This document shows positions 1-4,252 of a stretch of 5,971 nt of DNA, piece after piece. Position numbers and translations under genes: made by a program. Source of the DNA: Candidatus Methylomirabilota bacterium. Its GTDB lineage: Bacteria; Methylomirabilota; Methylomirabilia; Methylomirabilales; 2-02-FULL-66-22. The stretch covers positions 1-5,971 of the forward strand of contig JACQXP010000024.1 of the NCBI GenBank assembly GCA_016208645.1. The letters are read 5' to 3'. How positions within the stretch are numbered: the first letter of the stretch is position 1; every line of letters starts with the position of its first letter. The notes beneath the pieces are model-generated. The model saw only the letters and a program-made list of their open reading frames with translations. It was not told the DNA's origin and did not search any database.

Positions 1-1182
1 GGGCGGCCCGGCGATGTGGAGGTCGCTCCGGTCCAGGAGCGGCCCGGAGATCCGGGCGAGGTAGCGCTGGATCTGGAGCGGCGTGCACGAGCACTCCTTG
101 GTGGGGTCCGTGGCGTAGCCGCAGGGGCAGGGGTTCATGGCGGCGGCCAGCATGAAGCGGGCCGGGTAGGTCAGGGACGACAGGGCCCGCGCGATGGTGA
201 CCTGGCCGTCCTCCAGCGGCTGCCGCAGGACCTCCAGGACGTGCCGCTTGAACTCGGGCAGCTCGTCCAGGAACAGCACCCCGTGGTGCGCCAGGCTCAC
301 CTCCCCCGGCCGCGGGATGTTGCCCCCGCCGACGAGACCGGCGTCGGAGATCGTATGGTGCGGCGCCCGGAAGGGCCGGGTGGCCAGGAGCGCCAGCCGC
401 GGCGGCAGGAGGCCGCAGATCGAGTGCACCTTGGTGGTGGAGATGGCCTCCTCCAGGGACAGGTTCGGCAGGATGGTGGGCAGGCGCCGGGCCAGCATGG
501 TCTTGCCCGACCCCGGCGGTCCGATCAGCAGGATGTTGTGCCCGCCCGCGGCCGCCACCTCCAGGGCCCGCTTGGCGTGTTCCTGCCCCTTCACGTCGGT
601 GAAGTCCACGGGGTAGTCCGCCGACTCGGCGAAGGCCGCCTCCAGGTCCACCCGGGTGGGGGAGAGCTGCTGCTCCCCGTTCAGGACGGCCACGGCCTGC
701 TGGAGGCTCTGGATGCCATAGACGGTGAGGCCGTCCACCACCGCGGCCTCGGGCGCGTTCTCGATGGGGACCAGCACCCCATCCAGTTGCGCCTCCTTGG
801 CCGCCACCGCCATGCACAGGGCCCCGCGGACCGACCGGACCCCCCCGTCCAGCGACAGCTCCCCCAGGATGACCAGCCGGTCCAGCCGATCGGGGCGGAC
901 CATCTCCAGGGCGGCCAGGATCCCCACGGCCGTCGGCAGGTCAAAGGCGGCGCCCTCTTTCTTGATGTCGGCCGGGGCCAGATTGACCGTGATGCGCTTG
1001 GCGGGGAACTCGAACCCGGAGTTCTTGATGGCCGCCTTCACCCGGTCGCGGCTTTCTTTGACCGCGACATCCGGGAGGCCGACCGTGTTGAAGGTGGGCA
1101 GACCGAGGGCGATGTCCACCTCGACGTCCACCAGGTAGGCATCCACCCCGAGGACCGCACTGCTGAGGACCTTGGCCAGCAT
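1..1182 (-). CDS. comM: ComM/YifB family Mg-chelatase-like AAA+ ATPase (3' end outside window)
   Basis: The window holds the first 394 codons; the gene runs off the left edge. ComM of Vibrio cholerae is a hexameric helicase that drives branch migration during natural transformation; elsewhere the family (YifB) is widespread and its role less clear. Visible parts, in order: an N-terminal Lon-protease-like ChlI domain (about 1-170, with the conserved GLPDVAVKESRDRV and NLAPADIKKEG stretches), then the AAA+ domain with Walker A GPPGSGKT at 221-228, the APHHTISDAGLVGGG loop near 273-287, Walker B VLFLDELPE at 302-310, sensor NPCPCGY at 350-356 and a Cys pattern (352, 354, 364, 366). An arginine-finger-like LLDRSDLH follows at 382-389, where relatives usually have Ile instead of Ser386. 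The ATG is preceded by GGAGGGG four bases upstream. About 110 C-terminal residues of the usual roughly 500 are missing only because of the window edge. It probably has its own promoter rather than depending on the upstream operon. Family assignment is secure; a transformation role is inference. Confidence 0.95.
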   Translation of the reverse strand, partial: MLAKVLSSAVLGVDAYLVDVEVDIALGLPTFNTVGLPDVAVKESRDRVKAAIKNSGFEFPAKRITVNLAPADIKKEGAAFDLPTAVGILAALEMVRPDRLDRLVILGELSLDGGVRSVRGALCMAVAAKEAQLDGVLVPIENAPEAAVVDGLTVYGIQSLQQAVAVLNGEQQLSPTRVDLEAAFAESADYPVDFTDVKGQEHAKRALEVAAAGGHNILLIGPPGSGKTMLARRLPTILPNLSLEEAISTTKVHSICGLLPPRLALLATRPFRAPHHTISDAGLVGGGNIPRPGEVSLAHHGVLFLDELPEFKRHVLEVLRQPLEDGQVTIARALSSLTYPARFMLAAAMNPCPCGYATDPTKECSCTPLQIQRYLARISGPLLDRSDLHIAGPP

Positions 1183-1185
1183 GGA

Positions 1186-1200
1186 ACCCCTCCGGGGGGT
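1186..1200 (-). promoter_or_regulatory. Small hairpin overlapping the comM ribosome binding site
   Basis: On the minus strand ACCCC (1200-1196) can pair with GGGGT (1190-1186) around a five-base loop. The right arm and loop contain the GGAGGGG Shine-Dalgarno sequence of comM, so pairing would hide it. The stem is only five base pairs, so it may be fortuitous in GC-rich DNA. Confidence 0.3.
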
Positions 1201-1204
1201 ATGG

Positions 1205-1227
1205 GCGAGGGGATTCGCGAGGGGAAT
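1205..1227. repeat. Two-copy 12-base direct repeat in the comM leader
   Basis: On the plus strand GCGAGGGGATT (1205-1215) is followed one base later by GCGAGGGGAAT (1217-1227), a period of 12 with one changed base. It lies in the expected 5' untranslated region of comM, between the predicted promoter and the ribosome binding site. No function is recognised. Confidence 0.4.
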
Positions 1228-1234
1228 GGGGAGT

Positions 1235-1263
1235 CTGTTAACACGGCGGACCCGCCGCGTCAA
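1235..1263 (-). promoter_or_regulatory. Candidate sigma70 promoter for comM
   Basis: On the minus strand a -35-like TTGACG (1263-1258) is separated by exactly 17 bases from TAACAG (1240-1235). The -35 matches the consensus at five of six positions; the -10 is weaker, with three of six. Transcription would start near 1228, giving a leader of about 45 bases before the comM ATG. The site sits in the only longer spacer of the left half and is relatively AT-rich just upstream. The spacer between the two boxes is itself an inverted repeat, listed separately. Confidence 0.5.
1241..1260. promoter_or_regulatory. Inverted repeat filling the comM promoter spacer (possible operator)
   Basis: CGGCGG (1244-1249), AC, CCGCCG (1252-1257) is a perfect six-base inverted repeat with a two-base centre. 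Extending outward adds A-T and C-G pairs at 1241/1260 and 1242/1259 with one mismatch at 1243/1258, so arms of nine with one mismatch. It occupies the space between the -35 and -10 boxes, where a dimeric regulator would block RNA polymerase. The regulator is unknown. Confidence 0.4.
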
Positions 1264-1389
1264 TCGAAAAGCTTGCTTGACAAGAAACGCCGCCCCCCCC
1301 TGTTCCTCACCCCGCTCCGCGAGGTGCGGCGCAAGAAAGGCCCCCAGGGACAGCTTGGCGACTTGGCGGTTAGGAGTTTCGGACCAGGA
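1264..1389. other. Spacer between the CNBD gene and the comM promoter, no gene seen
   Basis: This stretch holds no credible gene on either strand. It contains a run of eight C (1293-1300), an AT-rich patch near 1263-1288 upstream of the comM promoter, and a two-copy octamer repeat near 1354-1369. No hairpin followed by a T run was found downstream of the CNBD gene, so no intrinsic terminator can be called. Confidence 0.5.
1354..1369. repeat. Tandem octamer CTTGGCGR, two copies
   Basis: On the plus strand CTTGGCGA (1354-1361) is followed directly by CTTGGCGG (1362-1369). It lies about 20 bases downstream of the CNBD gene stop. I recall similar CTTGGCG-type octamer strings from intergenic regions of other GC-rich bacteria, but cannot check that here. 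Two copies are too few for a firm repeat-family call. Confidence 0.4.
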
Positions 1390-1878
1390 CTAGAACGGGC
1401 GGGCGATGATGGAGAAGAGGGAGACGATGCGGTCGGTCGTGTCGCGCAGGCGCAGGGAGAGGGTGCGGCAGAGGGCCCAGAGGATTTTCCTGGCGATGAC
1501 CGGATCCTCGTGCAGGAGGTTCAGGAAGGCCTGCTTCTCGACGAAGAGTACCCGGCACTCCTGGTGGGCGATGGCCGTGGCGGACCGGGGGAATCCATCG
1601 ATCAGCGCCATCTCCCCCACGCAGGTGCCCCGCTCCATGAAGGCCATGGCCTCTTCCTTGGCCCCGGGCACGACCTTGCTGACGCGGATTGACCCGTCCA
1701 CGACGATATACAGGGCCTCACCCGGATCCCCCTCGGTGAACAGGACCGCGTCCTTGGGGTAGGTCACCAGCCGGCCGAGGGTGATGATCCGGCCCAACTC
1801 CTCCTGGGTCAGCTCGCGAAAGAAGGGAACGCCGGCCAGGAGATCGTGCAGCGTGGTCGCTGTGGTTTCCGGCGCCAT
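1390..1878 (-). CDS. Stand-alone cyclic-nucleotide-binding-domain protein
   Basis: The 162-residue protein is essentially one CNBD of the CRP/FNR-type beta roll plus N- and C-terminal helices. The core begins LLAGVPFFRELTQEEL (13-28), continues with VLFTEGDPGEALYIVVDGSI (45-64) and carries the phosphate-binding cassette GEMALIDGFPRSATA at 88-102, with Glu89, Arg98 and Ser99 where CRP-type domains contact the cyclic nucleotide phosphate. A C-terminal helical stretch (about 125-150) follows; there is no helix-turn-helix, kinase, channel or membrane segment. It is therefore probably a cytoplasmic nucleotide sensor acting through a partner, but ligand and partner are unknown. The chosen ATG overlaps the yraN stop as TGATG and has GGGAG eight bases upstream, so translation is likely coupled to yraN; an in-frame start at 1923 would add 15 residues inside yraN and is less likely. 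Not a normal member of the trmD-rplS cluster. Confidence 0.88.
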   Translation of the reverse strand: MAPETTATTLHDLLAGVPFFRELTQEELGRIITLGRLVTYPKDAVLFTEGDPGEALYIVVDGSIRVSKVVPGAKEEAMAFMERGTCVGEMALIDGFPRSATAIAHQECRVLFVEKQAFLNLLHEDPVIARKILWALCRTLSLRLRDTTDRIVSLFSIIARPF

Positions 1879-2273
1879 CACCAGACTCCCACGCCCTCGG
1901 CGGGGAAGGCATCCTGCACCCATTCGATGCGGGGGCCCCCACCCTCCTCGGGGAATGTCACGGCCAGGACGTCAAACCGGCAGGCCACCTCCGGCGTCCG
2001 CCGCTCGGCCAGGTACCACTGTGCCGCCCGAACGATCTGGTGCTGCTTCTGGCGGTGCACCGCCAGGTGCGGCGGCCCGAAGGCCCCGGAGGTGCGGGTC
2101 TTCACCTCGACGAAGATCAGGGTATCTCCTTCCCGTCCGATGAGGTCAATCTCGCCGGCCGTGCAGGCGAAATTTTCAACCAGGATCCGGACCCCGTGGC
2201 GCACCAGGAAGGCCCGCGCGGCCGCTTCCCCCCGGCGCCCCACCACCTGCCGGTGTCCCTTCACCACAGGCAC
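1878..2273 (-). CDS. yraN: UPF0102 family protein YraN (endonuclease-like fold)
   Basis: A 131-residue protein matching the UPF0102/YraN family in length and motifs. Visible are the N-terminal GRRGEAAARAFLVRHG helix (12-27), GEIDLIGREGD at 40-50, VEVKTR at 55-60 and CRFDV at 98-102. The spaced Glu41/Asp43 and Glu56-x-Lys58 form the D/E-(D/E)-x-K pattern of restriction-endonuclease-like folds, so a nuclease or DNA-processing role is often suggested; the biological function of the family is not settled. It commonly sits directly after rnhB, as here. The start is GTG at 2273, inside the last codons of rnhB (13-base overlap), with GAGGCGG about ten bases upstream; GTG codons at 2267 and 2264 are alternatives that would remove two or three residues. 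The stop overlaps the start of the CNBD gene by one base. Confidence 0.92.
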   Translation of the reverse strand: MPVVKGHRQVVGRRGEAAARAFLVRHGVRILVENFACTAGEIDLIGREGDTLIFVEVKTRTSGAFGPPHLAVHRQKQHQIVRAAQWYLAERRTPEVACRFDVLAVTFPEEGGGPRIEWVQDAFPAEGVGVW

Positions 2274-2959
2274 GCCTGACGGACCGCCTCGCCGGCGTAT
2301 TCCCGCACGCCGGCGAAGGTCCTCCGGTGAATGGGCGACGGCCCATGCCGGGCAATGGCCGCGCGATGGGCGGCCGTTCCGTATCCTTTATGCTGCGCGA
2401 ACCCGTAGGCGGGGAACCGGGCCGCCCAGTCCTCCATGATGCGGTCCCGGGTCACCTTCGCCAGAATGGACGCGGCCGAGATGACCGGCACCCGCTGGTC
2501 CCCATGGACCACGGCACGCACCGGAACCGGCAGGCGTGGGGCGATGCCACCATCCACGAGGACCAGTCGGGGCCGCGACGAAAGCTGGCGGACCGCCTCG
2601 GCCATGGCGCGGAGGGTTGCCCGCAGGATGTCGGTGGCATCGATCTCCGACGCCTCCACGGCCGCCACCGCCCAGGCCGTGGCGACGCCGCGGATCGCCT
2701 CGGCCAGCCGGGCGCGGACGGCCGGCGTCAGCAGTTTGCTGTCCGCCAGGCCCGGGAGATCCACTGCCGGCGGGAGGATCACCGCGGCCGCCACCACCGG
2801 GCCGGCCAGGCTTCCCCGACCCGCCTCGTCCACCCCCGCGGTCTCGCGGCCAGAAGAAGCCCCGACCTCCCAGAGGCCAGGCCCCCACTCCTCCAGTTGC
2901 CGCCGTCGGACCGGGCGGGCTGCCCGCCGAGGCCGATCTGCCATGCGAGATCCGCTCAT
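2261..2959 (-). CDS. rnhB: Ribonuclease HII
   Basis: RNase HII cuts RNA in RNA-DNA hybrids and removes single ribonucleotides from DNA. The hallmark AGVDEAGRGSLAGPVVAAAV near the N-terminus carries the catalytic Asp-Glu pair (Asp44, Glu45 from this start). LADSK follows near 71-75, then LVLVDGG (catalytic Asp136), SAASILAKVTRDRIM (catalytic Asp172) and HKGYGTAAH, the loop with the conserved tyrosine that recognises the ribonucleotide junction. All four active-site acids are present. From 2959 the protein has 232 residues, within the bacterial range. An arginine-rich tail of about 40 residues precedes the first motif. Two ATG codons compete: 2959, with a purine-rich GGAGGG some 13 bases upstream, and 2944, giving 227 residues with only a weak site; the longer is chosen with modest certainty. 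The 3' end overlaps yraN. Confidence 0.93.
   Translation of the reverse strand: MSGSRMADRPRRAARPVRRRQLEEWGPGLWEVGASSGRETAGVDEAGRGSLAGPVVAAAVILPPAVDLPGLADSKLLTPAVRARLAEAIRGVATAWAVAAVEASEIDATDILRATLRAMAEAVRQLSSRPRLVLVDGGIAPRLPVPVRAVVHGDQRVPVISAASILAKVTRDRIMEDWAARFPAYGFAQHKGYGTAAHRAAIARHGPSPIHRRTFAGVREYAGEAVRQACLW
2289..2316 (-). promoter_or_regulatory. Perfect 10-bp inverted repeat in rnhB, just ahead of the yraN start
   Basis: TCGCCGGCGT and ACGCCGGCGA flank an eight-base centre and are perfect reverse complements. The structure lies inside the last codons of rnhB (the repeated Ala-Gly of AGVREYAGE) and ends 15 bases before the yraN GTG, touching its GAGGCGG ribosome binding site. In RNA it could limit yraN initiation until ribosomes translating rnhB open it. 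It could also simply follow from GC-rich Ala-Gly codons. Confidence 0.4.
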
Positions 2960-3018
2960 GGGGATGTGCCCGCCCTCCGCCTCTTGGAAGGTGACCGCCC
3001 GCCCGGGATGGATGCCAC

Positions 3019-3031
3019 CCGCGATGCGCGG
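3019..3031 (-). other. Short hairpin directly after the rplS stop codon
   Basis: CCGCG and CGCGG surround a three-base loop, starting two bases after the rplS TAA on the minus strand. There is no T run behind it, so it is not a convincing intrinsic terminator. It might stabilise the 3' end of the rplS message. The rest of the 73-base rplS-rnhB spacer shows nothing recognisable. Confidence 0.25.
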
Positions 3032-3032
3032 A

Positions 3033-3380
3033 TTACTCCGTGCGGCGCTCCCGGATGCGGGCCGCCTTCCCTTTGAGCTTGCGGAGGTAGTACAGCTTCG
3101 CCCGGCGCACCCGGCCCTGCCGCAGGACTTCGATCCGGTCAATGGTCGGCGAGTGCGTGGGGAACGTCCGCTCCACGCCCACGCCGTAGGTGACCTTGCG
3201 AACCGTGAAGGTGGCGCTGAGCCCGCTGCCCCGGCGCCGAATGCAGATCCCCTCGAAGGCCTGCAGCCGCTCCTTGTCCCCCTCGACCACCTGCACCTGG
3301 ACTTTCACCGTGTCGCCGGGCTTGAAGGCCGGCAGGTCCTTCCGCAGGTGTTGTTCCTCGACTGCCTGGATCAATGACAT
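3033..3380 (-). CDS. rplS: Large ribosomal subunit protein bL19
   Basis: bL19 is a 50S protein located near the interface with the 30S subunit. The 115-residue product has the same length as the E. coli protein and matches it along its whole length: FKPGDTVKVQVQVVEGDKER near the N-terminus, LQAFEGICIRRRGSGL and ATFTVRKVTYGVGVERTFP in the middle, THSPTIDRIEV, then the very basic VRRAKLYYLRKLKGKAARIRERR tail. The ATG at 3380 is chosen because it begins the family's usual MSLIQAVEEQ and has a GAGGGGG ribosome binding site seven bases upstream. A longer frame from 3473 would translate the AT-rich repeat and is rejected. It lies 89 bases after trmD, the longest gap within the cluster, with a strong leader hairpin and possibly its own promoter. 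Confidence 0.97.
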   Translation of the reverse strand: MSLIQAVEEQHLRKDLPAFKPGDTVKVQVQVVEGDKERLQAFEGICIRRRGSGLSATFTVRKVTYGVGVERTFPTHSPTIDRIEVLRQGRVRRAKLYYLRKLKGKAARIRERRTE

Positions 3381-3393
3381 CGCTCGCCCCCTC

Positions 3394-3413
3394 GTCCGCC
3401 CTCGGGGGCGGAC
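3394..3413 (-). promoter_or_regulatory. rplS leader hairpin adjoining its ribosome binding site
   Basis: GTCCGCCC (3413-3406 read on the minus strand) pairs perfectly with GGGCGGAC (3401-3394) around a four-base CCGA loop. The next bases, 3393-3387, are the GAGGGGG ribosome binding site of rplS. No T run follows, so it is not an ordinary terminator. Leader structures that let bL19 control its own message are known in Firmicutes (the L19 leader family in Rfam); this one is not obviously the same, and a regulatory role is inferred from position alone. Confidence 0.5.
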
Positions 3414-3414
3414 C

Positions 3415-3501
3415 AACTGACAATTCCAAACTGACAATGCAAAACTGGCAACCGATGCGTTTTCACTTTTCAATTGTCGGTTGTCAGTTTTTCATTTTTC
3501 A
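3415..3501. repeat. AT-rich heptamer repeat block with opposed halves
   Basis: On the plus strand six seven-base units run from 3415 to 3456. Alternate units share AACTGRC (3415, 3429, 3443), so this half also has a 14-base period. After a GCG centre (3457-3459) six more units run from 3460 to 3501 in the opposite sense: TTTTCAC, TTTTCAA, TTGTCGG, TTGTCAG, TTTTTCA, TTTTTCA. The halves form a long inverted repeat: AAAACTGGCAACCG (3441-3454) against CGGTTGTCAGTTTT (3478-3491), 14 bases with one mismatch and a 23-base loop. The block is strikingly AT-rich against its surroundings. It spans the trmD stop codon and most of the trmD-rplS spacer. Confidence 0.8.
3423..3451 (-). promoter_or_regulatory. 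Possible rplS promoter inside the repeat block
   Basis: On the minus strand TTGCCA (3451-3446) matches the -35 consensus at five of six positions, and 17 bases later TGGAAT (3428-3423) matches the -10 at four of six. Transcription from it would start around 3416, so that the leader would open almost directly with the hairpin at 3413-3394. AT-rich repeats produce such matches easily, so this is tentative. Confidence 0.3.
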
Positions 3502-4252
3502 TTGATGCCTCGCTCGGCGAGGCATCTTCCTCTTCGACCTCCGCCAGGAGCTCCCGGTCCAGCTCGGACAGGACCGCGCGCGCCAAGAGGTCCGGTCGCC
3601 GCTCCAGCGTTCTCCGGATCGCCTCCTTGCGTCGCCACCGGGCGATGGCCTGGTGATCGCCCGACAGCAGGACGGGAGGCACGGCCATGCCCCGGTAGGT
3701 CGGCGGCCGGGTGTACTGCGGGTACTCCAGGAGCCCCGTGACAAAGGAATCCGTCTGGGCCGAGGCCGCGTCCCCCAGGACCCCCGGGACCAGCCGCACC
3801 ACCGCGTCCAGGACCACCAGCGCGGCCAGCTCGCCCCCGGTCAGGACGTAATCCCCGATGGAGAGTTCCAGCGCCCCGAGCCCCCGCGGGATCCGATCGT
3901 CGAAGCCCTCGTACCGCCCGCAGAGCAGGATGAGATGGGCCTCGCGGGCCAGCTCGCCGGCGATCTCCTGCGTGAACGGGATGCCCTGGGGCGACAGGAC
4001 GATCACCCGGCTCTCCGGCCCCCGGCAGAGCGCCTCCACGGACTCGAAGGCCGGCTCCGGCTTCAGCACCATGCCGGCCCCGCCGCCGTAGGGCATGTCA
4101 TCCACCACGTGATGCCGGTCGTGGGTCCAGGACCGGAGGTCGTGGACCCGGATCTCCACCAGGCTCGCGTCCTGCGCCCGCCGAAGGATGCTCTCCTGCA
4201 GGGGGCCCTGGAAGATCCCCGGAAACAGCGTCAGGACGTCAAATCGCTTCAG
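3470..4252 (-). CDS. trmD: tRNA (guanine-N1-)-methyltransferase TrmD, probable CTG start
   Basis: TrmD makes m1G37 in tRNAs reading CNN and some other codons, preventing +1 frameshifts, with S-adenosylmethionine bound in a deep trefoil knot (SPOUT family). From CTG the 260-residue protein begins LKRFDVLTLFPGIF, the normal family N-terminus. It then shows DDMPYGGGAGMVLKPEP (51-67), CGRYEGFDDR (111-120), the knot SIGDYVLTGGE (131-141) and TDSF (167-170) with the catalytic Asp168. No ATG, GTG or TTG occurs in frame close to that start; the only other one upstream is TTG at 4330, which would add 26 unrelated residues, lies deep inside rimM and has no ribosome binding site. CTG at 4252 has GGAGG 11 bases upstream and overlaps the rimM stop by 14 bases. 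The last 10 residues are encoded by the heptamer repeat and about ten before them by a perfect hairpin. Identity is certain, start is not. Confidence 0.95.
   Translation of the reverse strand: MKRFDVLTLFPGIFQGPLQESILRRAQDASLVEIRVHDLRSWTHDRHHVVDDMPYGGGAGMVLKPEPAFESVEALCRGPESRVIVLSPQGIPFTQEIAGELAREAHLILLCGRYEGFDDRIPRGLGALELSIGDYVLTGGELAALVVLDAVVRLVPGVLGDAASAQTDSFVTGLLEYPQYTRPPTYRGMAVPPVLLSGDHQAIARWRRKEAIRRTLERRPDLLARAVLSELDRELLAEVEEEDASPSEASMKNEKLTTDN
3504..3526. repeat. Perfect 10-bp hairpin at the end of trmD, bordering the heptamer block
   Basis: GATGCCTCGC (3504-3513), TCG, GCGAGGCATC (3517-3526) is a perfect inverted repeat. It lies within the last trmD codons (the DASPSEAS stretch) and starts three bases from the edge of the heptamer block. 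Read on the minus strand it is followed by A-rich, not T-rich, sequence, so it is not a trmD terminator. It may be one boundary of an inserted element. Confidence 0.6.

Noticed and set aside
386..395. Deletion or frameshift in comM suspected because no minus-strand frame was obvious at first over the left edge
   Set aside because: Reading codons from the ATG at 1182 to base 1 gives 394 uninterrupted codons with all expected motifs; the gene is simply cut by the window edge.
1277..1305. TTGACA on the plus strand at 1277-1282 as a promoter
   Set aside because: No -10-like hexamer occurs at a suitable distance; the spacer runs into the C8 tract and no plus-strand gene follows.
16..1692. A 558-codon open frame on the plus strand
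   Set aside because: It lies antisense to comM, the comM promoter region and most of the CNBD gene, and its product is a low-complexity Gly/Arg/Pro/Gln mixture with no recognisable domain. Both opposite genes have clear motifs. Length alone is not evidence in GC-rich DNA.
2960..3142. Longer RNase HII start at 3142
   Set aside because: It would overlap the rplS coding region by more than 100 bases and add 61 residues with no family resemblance.
2327..3377. Overlapping plus-strand frames of 249 and 313 codons
   Set aside because: They are antisense to rnhB and rplS, whose catalytic and family motifs are unmistakable. The plus-strand products are Arg/Pro/Ala-rich without domains.
3381..3473. 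N-terminal extension of bL19 from an upstream start at 3473
   Set aside because: It would translate the repeat block and leader hairpin, giving 31 residues unlike any bL19. The ATG at 3380 has a strong ribosome binding site and the family N-terminus.
3441..3491. Heptamer inverted repeat as an intrinsic terminator for trmD
   Set aside because: The stem is followed by only four T and has a 23-base loop and AU-rich pairing, so it is weak as a terminator, although some effect cannot be excluded.
3415..3501. CRISPR array
   Set aside because: The units are seven bases long without unique spacers and there are no cas genes in the window.
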